Source: Okeania hirsuta
Lineage (GTDB): Bacteria; Cyanobacteriota; Cyanobacteriia; Cyanobacteriales; Microcoleaceae
DNA length: 54,222 nucleotides
NCBI RefSeq assembly: GCF_003838195.1
Contig: NZ_RCBY01000024.1
Span: forward strand, 1-54,222
Reading direction: 5' to 3'
The notes below the pieces were generated by a model. The model was given only the letters and a program-made list of their open reading frames with translations, was not told where the DNA came from and did not search any database. The translations under genes and the position numbers were made by a program. Shown piece by piece: positions 18,039 through 27,136 of this stretch. Positions within the stretch are counted from its first letter, which is position 1. The number at the start of each line of letters is the position of its first letter.

Positions 18039-19587
18039 ACTGGACAGTAAAAAGTTTTTGTATTCATAAAACAGTTGGTTTCATGTGAAAAAATGCTCCA
18101 GATTTGATTGTCTGGTGAATAGCGTTCGAGTATTTAAGAATTTTGTCAAAAGTAGCCCTGACCTACTTTTGGCTAAAATCTGCTTTCTTTGCTCGGCGAG
18201 TGTCAGTAGAACTATCTGTTCACTTGGATAACCATTGGAGGGTAGGGTACGAAACCAACGAGGCAAGTCCTTCGAGATCATCATGGGCATCTCTAAACTA
18301 AGCAGTTGTAAAATAGCTAGAGCTATAGCGTTGCTCAGTACAAACCGTTCCATAGCTTCGACTTTTCTGTGAAATTGTTGCTGCTGTTTGTTCGGATATC
18401 GATTGAGAATTAAGTAGTCTTTCGGCCACCCCTGAGTTGGGAGCAGAGCTTTGATCCAAAACCGATAGCTAAAACCAGATAATAGTTGAATCAAGTTGCG
18501 GAAAGTGACTTCAATCTGAAAACGCCAACTATCAGCCGTTAAAATTTCTGCTGCGGATAGAGTCAGATCAGTTGATAGCAGAATTATTTGTTTGCCCTCC
18601 GGCCATACAGCTAGTACAAAGCGTACCCTTTGAGCAGGACAATCCCAATGCCAATCTATGCACCGATATCTGAGTGTTACCATCTTACCGTAAAGTACTA
18701 GAGTTTCTGTACTCAAGGAGCTTTTGTGAGCAAACAAGCTGCGTAGTTTGACTGATTCACCCCAGATGCGAGGTCTGCCACGACTGCATTTGAGCGGTGG
18801 TGGTGGTAAAGGATGTTTACCTACTGCATTGATTCGTACTCTTGTAATTAAATGTAGCTTATGCTTTCTCAACTCTTCAATCAAATTTTGAGAAGCAAAC
18901 TCAGCATCCAGAATGATATAGCTACCAGCATGGAGCAGTTCTACGCACAAAACAGACATTCGCTCTACTATTGTAGTTTGATCATCCTCAGCTACCTTGA
19001 TACCATCTGGCAATCCCAAAGTCACAGGAACTACTTTCAAACAACAACCTGCTTTTAAAAGTATGGTAATGACTCCAAAGTAATGACCTCATATCCATTC
19101 TGGCTTCGTTACATTTTCTGATTCATTATCTAGTTTTTTCACCGCAGGCATTTTTTTTCTTCCTTACCGACTTTTATACCATCACCTACATAAACTGGTT
19201 GACCTCTAAGACAGTGAACTTTTGGGTGAGTGATTAACCATTCATGCCACCCCATGGATAATTTTTGAGCACTAATTGCCTGGGAATGAAACCAGTGTAA
19301 AGCTTGGGTGTAGTAATTTTGTGTTAGTCCCACAGCGTTGAGATCGCTGGTAACTGCCCGATGTTGGTTGCATAAAAGAATGCCCTAAATCAGGCTCACA
19401 AACCATTCATCAGTGGCATGACGACTAAATACTGGACGTAAGTTGGTCAAGATTTGCTCTATCGTACCGATTATGTGGATAATAGAGATTAGCTGGTCAA
19501 ATTTAAGAATCATTAACCAGTATGCACCATTCCCCGACTTTTAGTGGGGAATGTTTTTTTTCCACTCAGAACTTTGTACTGTCCAGT
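18039..19587 (-). mobile_element. Insertion sequence with DDE transposase remnant
   Basis: The 1549-bp element is bounded by ACTGGACAGTAAAAAGTT (18039-18056) and the inverted ACTGGACAGTACAAAGTT (complement of 19570-19587), with one mismatch. A 5-bp GCCTT target duplication flanks both ends. It carries one transposase gene, now broken, on the minus strand, and a hairpin CCCCGACTTTTAGTGGGG near its transposase-start end. Intact ends and duplication with a decayed gene suggest it can still be moved in trans. The family (IS4-like, IS701-like or other) was not resolved. Confidence 0.9.
18081..19513 (-). pseudogene. DDE transposase, inactivated
   Basis: From the ATG at 19513 the frame reads MILKFDQLISIIHIIGTIEQ, then TAG at 19385-19387. 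It continues through GLTQNYYTQALHWFHSQA and YVGDGIKVGKEEKK to a run of eight A (19151-19158). There the reading shifts to MPAVKKLDNESENVTKPEWI and meets TGA at 19089-19091, with GHYFGVI following. The rest is open to 18081 and contains the second and third catalytic residues, Asp in YIILDAEFAS and Glu in RFQIEVTFRN; the first is the Asp in YVGDGI. With two stops and one shift it cannot make a complete transposase. Codon continuity around each lesion shows that it was recently functional. Confidence 0.9.
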
Positions 19588-20057
19588 GCCTTAAGTAGAG
19601 TAGAATAAAAAAAATTTTCGCGCGCAGATATTTTAAATATCGGGACTTTAGTCAAAAACATCTGAAAAATACTGTCAAAAGCTTACTTATGAAGATTTTC
19701 ACGTCAAATCAGCTTGTTTTTGATAGGTGTAGTTTTTAGCTATTTTACCCTTTTGATGTATTTTCCTTGCTCTGTATGATTTTCAGTTATTTTTGGGGAC
19801 AAAAATATCAAAGTCCCGATATTTATCTTCTATAGGACTCTTATGGTATCTTTGCACGCGGTATGTGCTTTTAGCATTGAAGTATGGGCGAATGGCCGTT
19901 CGCCCCCTACAGAAGTCAGGAAATTCAGAAATAGAATAGGGGAAAAAGCGGATAAGACCCCGCGACGACGTTAGTCGCATCTGGTAGCGCACCAAGCAGG
20001 TAGACAAATACTCCCTACTCCCCCACCCCCCACTCCCTGCTCCCTTTCAGTGAATTA
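19588..20057. other. Gap with inverted-repeat element
   Basis: After the right target duplication (GCCTT, 19588-19592) the gap holds the GGGACTTT element (19635-19824), a palindromic GGGCGAATGGCCGTTCGCCC hairpin near 19886, and repeated CTCCC tracts before the raf1 stop. No gene is seen. Confidence 0.65.
19635..19824. mobile_element. MITE-like GGGACTTT element (copy 1)
   Basis: The ends AAATATCGGGACTTT and AAAGTCCCGATATTT are inverted repeats of 15 bp, about 190 bp apart. The minus strand contains GCAAGGAAAATACATCAA, also found in the copy at 52318-52519. It is non-coding. Confidence 0.75.
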
Positions 20058-21176
20058 TTATTCCTCAAATTGCAAAAGGTCTTTCACAAATTCTTGATCG
20101 AGAATCTTTTTGGGTCTTAATACTAGCAAAACCCGTCCAAGTAGAGGTATATTAGGTAATTCATCAAAGCACTGCATCTCTATTTTCCCAGCTTGGTCTA
20201 CGATAAAATAACCATCCTCATCCCATTCACGTTGAGACCTATCAATAATTAACAAAACTTCCTCAGTTGCTCCTGGTATTGGAGTAGGCAAGCGATCGCT
20301 ATTTTCAATCACTGCTACAGGATCTTCTGCTTGCATGACAACTCGCCATCCAGGTATCCCTACCCAAGCACCTGTTCCACCAGAAAACTTTACTATTCCA
20401 TGAGACCCCACCTCCTCAACTATAGGGACAGCTTTTAAATCTTCCGTGTTCAGGGGGAATTTTCCCACTACTGGTAAAATACGGGGCAATTCTTCTTCTG
20501 ACTCCATTCGATAAATTGGCAGACGGGGTGCTGGTCTCTGAGAAACAATAGTAAAATCAGTTAGTAACTTTTCAAGTTGTTTTCTAGCTGTTTGAGAATT
20601 AGCTAATTTAAGACCTTTAGCAATGAGACGAGATCTTTGTTGTAAGTCGTTTTGTTGCCTAGCTAGTTTCCAACATTGATAAGCTACTATATCTCCAGGG
20701 CGATCGGAAAATCCTTCTGGTATTGTTTTCATCCGAGCAAAATCCTTAATGGCCTTTGCTAACTCTTTCGCATCATCAACATCAAGATTATGCTCAACTA
20801 TAAACTCAGTTGCTATAATTCTTTGCTCTTGAGTTAAAATTCTCAATTCGTAAAGAATATCACTTCCCGATCTCTCAAAGCGCGATAAAAAATCTGTTCC
20901 ACTTTGCGACTGTACATTTTTTGCGGTTTTGGCATTGACAATACTTGTATATACTTGAGATCCTACTATCACCTGATTTTGCTGTACAGGTTCAAATCCT
21001 GTTGCTTCAAATATTTGCTGAGAAGTATATCCAGCTTTTTGTAGTTTTGCACAAGCTTGTCCCCACTCTACCCAGTTACTTTCTTTGCGACGTAGCAAAC
21101 CAATTAAGTTTTCTATCTCTACTGGGTTTGTTGATTTTTCTTGAGAGTTGGGGGAATTTTCTGGTGTTTCGATCAT
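20058..21176 (-). CDS. raf1: RuBisCO accumulation factor 1 (Raf1)
   Basis: Raf1 is a dimeric chaperone that brackets RbcL dimers and helps assemble the RbcL8 core before RbcS binds. This 372-aa protein has the helical alpha domain with LLRRKESNWVEWGQACAKLQ, AGYTSQQIFEATGFEPVQQN and DFARMKTIPEGFSDRPGDIV. A flexible linker follows at about residues 210-225. The beta domain includes LPRILPVVGKFPL, VKFSGGTGAWVGIPGWRVV and EWDEDGYFIVD. Length matches cyanobacterial Raf1 (about 360-370). It ends in an acidic QFEE tail. Flanks are repeats, so it is likely monocistronic. Confidence 0.95.
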   Translation of the reverse strand: MIETPENSPNSQEKSTNPVEIENLIGLLRRKESNWVEWGQACAKLQKAGYTSQQIFEATGFEPVQQNQVIVGSQVYTSIVNAKTAKNVQSQSGTDFLSRFERSGSDILYELRILTQEQRIIATEFIVEHNLDVDDAKELAKAIKDFARMKTIPEGFSDRPGDIVAYQCWKLARQQNDLQQRSRLIAKGLKLANSQTARKQLEKLLTDFTIVSQRPAPRLPIYRMESEEELPRILPVVGKFPLNTEDLKAVPIVEEVGSHGIVKFSGGTGAWVGIPGWRVVMQAEDPVAVIENSDRLPTPIPGATEEVLLIIDRSQREWDEDGYFIVDQAGKIEMQCFDELPNIPLLGRVLLVLRPKKILDQEFVKDLLQFEE

Positions 21177-21882
21177 AATTGATGGTGCACTTTTTTTGTT
21201 TTAATTTTAAATGAATGAATAAGCCTTTGACCATCCTACCTAAAAATATATCAGCTACGGATATAAGGCCATAAGTTAATTTATTTCTGAGATATAACAC
21301 CAAAAATCAAGTGGAATAATTTTTGGCGATACAAGGTTTCGGTTGAATATTGACAACTTCTAAGATAGATGGTTGTTAGATGATACCAATTCACTTTTAA
21401 AGATGTCACAAATAGTTTCAAACTTTAAATGTGAAATAATTTCCTGAAATTACTGTAAACTCAAACTTCTGAGCCGATAAAATCTTACTTTTGACTTTTG
21501 ACTTTTGACTGTCTTGAGTGCGTCTTACATTCTGAGGGGGCCTCAGAATTACGCACTCGCTTTTTACTTGCGTGAAATGGTATAAAGTAGTATTTCATAA
21601 ATAATGCCTATTCCCAAAACAACACCACAATCTGTTAATATTATGGCACTTGGTGGACATTAAACAAATTGCTTCTAATGAGAGTTGGGCTTTTCTTATG
21701 CCTGGCCTAGTTAAGACTGGATAAGATAATAAAATTAACAGGAAACTCTTAAGCATCCAATCACATCAGCTTTCCGTTTAACCTATCCTTGGCATCAATA
21801 AGTATTAACAGTTTGGGGAAGATGTCGAAAATTGAATTAGTATTATGTTATTTTCGGGTTACAATTGCGGAGGTTTGTTTTA
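21177..21882. other. Gap between raf1 and REC-GAF gene
   Basis: It carries the TATACC-family element at 21383-21584 and otherwise AT-rich DNA. A short open sequence around 21635-21725 has no recognisable homolog by eye. Promoters of the two divergent genes should lie here but cannot be pinned down. Confidence 0.55.
21383..21584. mobile_element. TATACCATTTCAC-family element (copy 2)
   Basis: It begins ATACCAATTCACTTTTAAAG, has AATGTGAAATAATTTCCTGA and TTTTGAC heptamers, and ends GCGTGAAATGGTATA. An extra GTGCGTCTTACATTCTGAGG hairpin block (about 21520-21558) sits near the right end, which the other copies lack. Confidence 0.7.
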
Positions 21883-22821
21883 ATGGAAGCAATTCCTCAA
21901 CAGTTAGATAGCATAAAAAGCCAACTGATGAGCTTAACTAGAAGAAAAAAGCCTAAAATGCTAGTGGTAGATGATGAACCAGATAACTTGGACTTGCTCT
22001 ACCGCACCTTCAGACGAGATTTTAGCGTACTAAAAGCTGAAAGTGGTATTCAGGCTTTGGAAATTTTGGCATCAGAGGGAGAGGTGGCTGTCATTATCTC
22101 CGATCAACGAATGCCAGAAATGAAGGGTACGGAATTTTTAAGTAAAACATTGCCCCAATTTCCTAATACTATCAGAATTATTCTCACAGGATTTACTGAT
22201 ATTGAAGATTTGGTGGAAGCGATTAATTCTGGACAAGTACATAAGTATATTACTAAGCCTTGGGACCCTAATGAACTAAAAGGAGTTGTACAAAAGGCGG
22301 CAAATACTTATGAAAGGTTGAATCAACGTACTGAAGAATTGCTAAAAACTCAAACTCAATTGCAATTGTTGAGCAATGTGGTTAATATATCTCAAAATTC
22401 TGAGACAGTAGAGCAAGCTTTAGAGGAAATTGCATCTGTCTATAGAGAGGCTTTTTCTTGTGATGTATGTATTTTGCAATTGATTGAGGATAATGGTCTA
22501 ACTTCAATTCAAGGGGTTAGTAGTAATTTGGGTAAGGTGGACAATTGGTTGGTTAATGACCCTCTGGCAATTGAAGCGATCGCTTCTCAAAAGTTACAAG
22601 TTGTGATGGATGTATCAGAAGATATTGATCTTTCTAATGTGGCAAATTATCAAATTTCAGGAATAAAGACTCATATTGTCATTCCAATTTCCTATCGGCA
22701 AAAACTTGTGGCCTTGATATCCTTACAATGGCAACAACCAAGCAAAATACGTCCAGAAGAACTTGATACGATTAATATCTGTACTCAACTACTGTCATTG
22801 GCTTTGAATAGTTTTGCATAG
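21883..22821 (+). CDS. Response regulator with REC and GAF domains
   Basis: From the ATG at 21883, which has GGAGG 9 bases upstream, the protein is 312 aa. Residues about 25-140 form a REC domain with acidic pair Asp30/Asp31, phospho-acceptor Asp74 in IISDQRMPEMKG, Thr in ILTGFTD and Lys125 in YITKPWD; the QRMP and KPW forms are typical of RpfG/RpfC-type receivers. Residues about 155-310 resemble a GAF domain (VEQALEEIASVYREAF, HIVIPISYRQKLVALISLQW). There is no output kinase, cyclase or DNA-binding domain. It would thus receive a phosphoryl signal and bind a small ligand or partner. No cognate histidine kinase is adjacent. An in-frame TTG further upstream was rejected because it overlaps the ribosome-binding site. 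Confidence 0.9.
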   Translation: MEAIPQQLDSIKSQLMSLTRRKKPKMLVVDDEPDNLDLLYRTFRRDFSVLKAESGIQALEILASEGEVAVIISDQRMPEMKGTEFLSKTLPQFPNTIRIILTGFTDIEDLVEAINSGQVHKYITKPWDPNELKGVVQKAANTYERLNQRTEELLKTQTQLQLLSNVVNISQNSETVEQALEEIASVYREAFSCDVCILQLIEDNGLTSIQGVSSNLGKVDNWLVNDPLAIEAIASQKLQVVMDVSEDIDLSNVANYQISGIKTHIVIPISYRQKLVALISLQWQQPSKIRPEELDTINICTQLLSLALNSFA

Positions 22822-23011
22822 CTTCAGGCATACTATAAGCTTTACTTATAAATAATTAGGTAGGCCAAATATTTGTATTCCAATAAATTTATGTTCCTAG
22901 CTCCGCTTCTCTCTAACGACTCTACTAAAGTGGAACACATAATCTCTATACTTAGCATAGCTGCCTGCTGTCATTAACCAAAAGTCTCCATAACTTAAAC
23001 TTACTATAAAA

Positions 23012-23728
23012 ATGAAAACTACTACTTATGATTATAATTCCACAGAAGTTCAGGCCATATTTAACAGAATTGCCCCAGTTTATGACCAACTTAATGATGC
23101 ACTAAGTCTGGGACTACATAAAATCTGGAAGCAAATGGCTGTAATGTGGAGTGAAGCTAATGATGGCAATACCTGCTTGGATTTATGTTGTGGTAGTGGA
23201 GATTTGGCTTGGATGCTGGCCAAATATGCGGGTAGTCAAGGTATAGTGTATGGAGTAGACTTTTCTGTACAACAATTGGCGATCGCTCGTAACCGCAAAT
23301 CAACTTTATTTGGTCAGGTTAGTCCTATTAATTGGGTAGAAGCAGATGCCTTGAATTTACCCTTTGCAGATAATTATTTCGATTGTGCTACAATGGGATA
23401 TGGTTTGCGTAATGTCTTGGATATTCCTCATTGTTTACAAGAGTTATATCGAGTCCTCAAGCCCAATTCTAAGGCAGCCATTCTCGATATGCACCGTCCT
23501 AGTGCTTCTTTAGTCAGAAGTTTTCAACAGTGGTATCTGGATAAAGTAGTAGTTCCTGTGGCTGGTAATTTGGAGCTAACTCAGGAATACGCCTATATTA
23601 GTCCAAGTCTGACAAAATTTCCCACTGGGGTAGAGCAAGTACTAATAGCACATCAAGCCGGATTTGTCAATGCAAAACATTACCCTATTGCTGGGGGTAT
23701 GATGGGAATATTAGTAATTACAAAATAA
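23012..23728 (+). CDS. menG: 2-phytyl-1,4-naphthoquinone methyltransferase (UbiE/MenG)
   Basis: This 238-aa SAM-dependent methyltransferase has the class I motif LDLCCGSGDLAWML, followed by YGVDFSVQQLAIAR, ADALNLPFADNYFD and GYGLRNVLDIPHCLQELYRV. The last is the UbiE signature. In cyanobacteria this enzyme performs the last methylation of phylloquinone, the A1 cofactor of photosystem I. The N-terminal IFNRIAPVYDQLND is also typical. It stands upstream of a DUF445 gene in the same orientation (68-bp gap), so they may be co-transcribed. Confidence 0.94.
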   Translation: MKTTTYDYNSTEVQAIFNRIAPVYDQLNDALSLGLHKIWKQMAVMWSEANDGNTCLDLCCGSGDLAWMLAKYAGSQGIVYGVDFSVQQLAIARNRKSTLFGQVSPINWVEADALNLPFADNYFDCATMGYGLRNVLDIPHCLQELYRVLKPNSKAAILDMHRPSASLVRSFQQWYLDKVVVPVAGNLELTQEYAYISPSLTKFPTGVEQVLIAHQAGFVNAKHYPIAGGMMGILVITK

Positions 23729-23796
23729 TTTTTCAACTGATAATCTTATAATTGTTATTAGTCTTGTCAAAAGTAGATAGTCTGAAATAATTAAAG

Positions 23797-25023
23797 TTGT
23801 CTAATATCTGGCTTTATTTTGTACCACCAATCGCAGGTGGAATTATTGGGTATTTCACTAATGATATAGCGATTAAAATGCTATTTCGCCCTTATCGTCC
23901 TTACTATGCTTTTGGGCAAAAGCTACCCTTTACTCCTGGATTAATTCCTGCGAACCAAGAACGTTTAGCAAAGCGAGTTGCTGATACTATAATGGGTTCT
24001 TTGTTAACTCCTTCAGAGTTGCAGAATTTAGCACGTCGTTTGTTGCAAACGGAGCGAATGGAGGCAGCTATTCTTTGGCTGTTACAAATGTCCTTAGAAC
24101 AATTTAAAATCGATACAAGTAAGAAAACTGCTAAAATTCTAGCAAATATTCTACGGGATCTATTAGGTCAATCTTTGCCAAGACTTCTCAAAGTTTGGGC
24201 AAAAAAAGAAGATTTTTTGGAAGCTCAACTCAACCAAATTTTTGACCAAGTCTTGCTAGAGTTTCAACTAACAGAAATGCAGGCAACTCAACTATCAGAT
24301 TGGTTGCTTAAAATTGTACTACCACCAGATATATTAAGGCAGACTTTAATTGATTTTCTCACAGATCAAAATATTTCAATTATTGATGAAGATTTTCGCG
24401 AAAAAGCTAGTGGTACTTATTGGGTAGTAGCTAATTTGTTTGGGTTGCGTAATACTTTGATTAGATTAAGAACTTTCTGTTTAGATGATAAAGAATTAAC
24501 TAATCAGCGTTTAAAAGAATTAATCAGAGCATTAGGTGTTAGAGAAAGAATTCAGGAATGGTTACAAAATCTTTCCATGCAAAATTTACCTGTTTCTACG
24601 GTACGCCAGTTAAGAAATACAATGGGTGATAGTGTACGTCTATACTTGCAAGAACGTGGTGCTGATTTAATTCAAGGTTTAAGTTTATCTATAGATTGGG
24701 AGCATATTGCCGATTTAATTATTAATCGCTTACAAGCTTCATCAATAATGAATAGTTCTCTAGAGTTGGTGAGTCAAGAATTAGCTTTGGTTTTAGAACG
24801 CTATTTAGAACGGGATTTAGAAAATATTGTGGCTCAAGCAATTCCAATTTTAAACATTGACCAAGTAATTATTGACCGCGTTAAGGGTACTTCTCCTGAA
24901 GAATTGGAAGTTGCTGTTAATGTAATTGTCAAAAATGAGTTGCAAGCTATTGTTAATTTGGGGGGTGTTTTAGGTGTTGTGGTTGGTTTATTTCAGACAA
25001 TATTGTTGTTGCTACAAAGGTAA
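23797..25023 (+). CDS. DUF445 family membrane-associated protein
   Basis: This 408-aa protein has an N-terminal hydrophobic segment ([20 protein letters not shown]) and the family signature [12 protein letters not shown] followed by [22 protein letters not shown] long amphipathic helical body follows, and a C-terminal hydrophobic helix ([19 protein letters not shown]). This is the DUF445 (YheB-like) architecture, with both ends in the membrane and a helical middle. Function is not established. The start is TTG; no in-frame ATG precedes the conserved N-terminus. Confidence 0.9.
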   Translation: MSNIWLYFVPPIAGGIIGYFTNDIAIKMLFRPYRPYYAFGQKLPFTPGLIPANQERLAKRVADTIMGSLLTPSELQNLARRLLQTERMEAAILWLLQMSLEQFKIDTSKKTAKILANILRDLLGQSLPRLLKVWAKKEDFLEAQLNQIFDQVLLEFQLTEMQATQLSDWLLKIVLPPDILRQTLIDFLTDQNISIIDEDFREKASGTYWVVANLFGLRNTLIRLRTFCLDDKELTNQRLKELIRALGVRERIQEWLQNLSMQNLPVSTVRQLRNTMGDSVRLYLQERGADLIQGLSLSIDWEHIADLIINRLQASSIMNSSLELVSQELALVLERYLERDLENIVAQAIPILNIDQVIIDRVKGTSPEELEVAVNVIVKNELQAIVNLGGVLGVVVGLFQTILLLLQR

Positions 25024-25283
25024 GTTCAAAATTATTGTTAATGTTTTTAATATATAGGTTTTTATTCATTGAATAAGTTGTAAATATTTGGCTGGAATTG
25101 ATTAGTTTTTGTAAATATTAACTACTAATTATTAACTAATAAGTAGTTAGGCACGAAAAAACCAAAGTATGTAATGAACAGTAAAGTTGCTCAAAAACTT
25201 CTGATATTTCGCCCCCTGCCTGATCGTCACTATAATTTTTAATACTGACCTACTTACTTCTTCAAGTTTGTATCTAAAATACT

Positions 25284-25580
25284 ATGTCAACTCCAAAGTC
25301 AAATAATAATTCCTCTCAAACTAAACTTAGCCCAGAAAAATATGCTCGCCTCAAAGGTGAACTGGATGCACCTTATCGAGGACTACGGCAATTTATATAT
25401 ATAGCTTTCGGAGCTTCTGGTTTCACCGGAGCTTTTATTTTTTTAGCAAAAATTATTGCAGGCCAAAATATTGCTTCTACTTTACCTAATTTTGCTTTAC
25501 AAGTCGGAATTGTCATCCTGATGATTTTCCTATTTCGTTTGGAGCAAAAGGCCAGTAATCGATCCTCTTCGTCTAAGTAA
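25284..25580 (+). CDS. DUF3493 small membrane protein
   Basis: This 98-aa protein has a charged start, the conserved YARLKGELDAPYRGLRQFIY segment, and two transmembrane helices (AFGASGFTGAFIFLAKI and FALQVGIVILMIFLF) with a polar tail. This is the pattern of DUF3493, found in cyanobacteria and plastids and linked in plants to photosystem II accumulation (recalled, not checked). It probably resides in the thylakoid membrane. The gene has its own short upstream gap of 260 bp and a terminator about 210 bp downstream. Confidence 0.85.
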   Translation: MSTPKSNNNSSQTKLSPEKYARLKGELDAPYRGLRQFIYIAFGASGFTGAFIFLAKIIAGQNIASTLPNFALQVGIVILMIFLFRLEQKASNRSSSSK

Positions 25581-25705
25581 CAAAAGTTTAAACTTTGTAA
25601 TGTGGATATATATTTGGCCATAAAAATACAAAAAAATAAAGAAAATATTACGAAATCCTTGATCCCTGTCAAGTTGTTGTTAAATAGTAAATGACTATAA
25701 ATTGA

Positions 25706-25768
25706 GGTCAGCTAAAAATAAAGACCTTAAATATTTAAGTTGGGTCAGCTAAGATAAAGACCCTAAAT
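25706..25768. repeat. Two direct GGTCAGCTAArATAAAGACC units
   Basis: Each unit has GGTC and GACC arms that can form a small hairpin, and both are followed by TAAATAT. They lie about 36 bp apart, just before the terminator. Confidence 0.65.
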
Positions 25769-25789
25769 ATAAAAAACCCTTTTTAAAAG

Positions 25790-25830
25790 CAAAACGCCTA
25801 CTTCTAAATATATTAGGATTAGGCGTTTTG
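25790..25830 (+). terminator. Intrinsic terminator, possibly bidirectional
   Basis: CAAAACGCCTA and TAGGCGTTTTG form a perfect 11-bp stem with A-rich and T-rich flanks. It would end transcripts from the DUF3493 gene and perhaps the opposing gene at 26090. Confidence 0.85.
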
Positions 25831-25857
25831 TAATTTGAGTTGTTTTCAGAATTATGG

Positions 25858-25941
25858 TATAGCAGAAGGAAGAAGGAAAAATCTTACGTTGTCTGAATTT
25901 TAAGCTTTTAATTTTTCCTAGCCTTTCCTTAGACTGCTATA
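25858..25941. mobile_element. ATATAGCAG element (copy 3)
   Basis: The 84-bp segment with TATAGCAG and CTGCTATA ends has an interior TTACGTTGTCTGAATTTTAAG nearly identical to the copy at 15918. Confidence 0.7.
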
Positions 25942-26089
25942 GAACTAGAATACTTTTTGTGATGGTATAAGATCAAGTTAAATCTTACTATCTGTTTCCT
26001 GTCTGTAAGAGTAATGAAACCTTGTCTCTTATCAAGTAGAAAACTACTGTAAAAAATGAACAAGAAGATTTGTAATATAGACTACTGTT

Positions 26090-26320
26090 TTAATAAGCTA
26101 GTGTTTCTAAAGTTTCCCGTAAATATATACTAACTTGCCGATCTAAGGATATATTTTGCTGCTGACCTTCATTAATCTTACGCTCTAATTGCCATCTCTG
26201 AAAACCTGAACTTACAGCGATCGCTTGCTTCAAACTATCCCACATTCTAGATTCTGATTCATTTTTTGTAATTACTTTGGCTGAATTATTATTCCAAGAG
26301 GTAACATTAAATTTATTCAT
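26090..26320 (-). CDS. Small hypothetical protein
   Basis: This 76-aa protein reads MNKFNVTSWNNNSAKVITKN, then WDSLKQAIAVSSGFQRWQLE and SIYLRETLETLAY. It is soluble, mixed charge, and probably helical. An AGGT precedes the ATG at a workable distance, codon use is like its neighbours, and the C-terminal SLDRQVSIYLRETLETLAY has a plausible amphipathic pattern. I do not recognise a family. It lies alone between repeats. Confidence 0.6.
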   Translation of the reverse strand: MNKFNVTSWNNNSAKVITKNESESRMWDSLKQAIAVSSGFQRWQLERKINEGQQQNISLDRQVSIYLRETLETLAY

Positions 26321-27136
26321 AATACTTACCTGAGTTAGTGATAAAGTTACTGAGATTTACAGCTTCTACTTCTTTAAAGATAGCTCACTATTCATAAACC
26401 AGGTATTAGTATGACTATATATGTCATCAAATCTTGACTTGTAGATATCATCTTTGGCATTGCTGAATCAAGTTATGAAAATAAAAACTGAAGAATCTCA
26501 AATATTTATCATTCAATAGTTTAGCAATCGCAAAAAAATACAAATATCAAATCCGGTTAAACAGTTATAGATTGGTTAAGTAAGGAGGAGTCAGGAGTCA
26601 GGAGTCAGGAGGAGAGAGAATCACTTTGATGAGCGTAGTTATGACGATTGAAGAATTTTTTTATGTCCAATTAAACGGATTTGATATCATACCCACGCAT
26701 CAGCAACGTCCCATCTTTAATTTATTCAAACATTAAGATAGGTAGGTATTAAACCTACCTATTTCTCAAATTATTTGCTAGTAATATCATGTCTCATGAA
26801 ACAACTGTAATAAACATTGCTTCTCCTAACCCGTAGAGATATTGCATAAAAAGTCCCTATATGTGAGTTAATTAATGTGACTTGATATAACTCTCTTTTG
26901 TAACTCTCCTAAAACTATTGTAATTTCTAAACTCTAGAGCTTTTGTATATCAGATGATCGCCAGCTTTTTTCTTCCTAGAAATTCCAGATAGCTGTTAAA
27001 TAGCTGTTAAATTGCCAAAATTAGATCGTCAAACTTTGTATTTCTTGTTATAGCTCCTTTCGGTGGAAGTTCAAATCATAGAAAAAACCGGAGAGTAACA
27101 AAAGAGGGATATTACTTCTGCCTGATAATGAGTATT
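26321..27136. other. Gap upstream of the small hypothetical gene
   Basis: It holds one ATATCAAATCCGG element (26543-26690). The remainder, including the stretch after the infB stop, has short inverted pieces such as AGGTAGGTATTAAACCTACC near 26740 but no gene. Confidence 0.6.
26543..26690. mobile_element. ATATCAAATCCGG element with GGAGTCA heptamers (copy 1)
   Basis: The 148-bp segment runs from ATATCAAATCCGGTTAAAC to CAATTAAACGGATTTGATAT, an imperfect inverted repeat. Inside lie three GGAGTCA heptamers (about 26585-26611). A second copy is at 38669-38810. Confidence 0.75.

Larger units (their letters stand above)
25581..26089. other. Gap with paired short repeats, terminator and element
   Basis: It contains two GGTCAGCTAA-type repeats (25706-25768), an intrinsic terminator (25790-25830) and an ATATAGCAG element (25858-25941). 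No coding frame is supported. Confidence 0.65.

Noticed and set aside
19151-19158. Programmed frameshifting at the A8 run of the transposase
   Set aside because: Slippage is possible, but two additional in-frame stops would still prevent a full product, so decay is the simpler reading.
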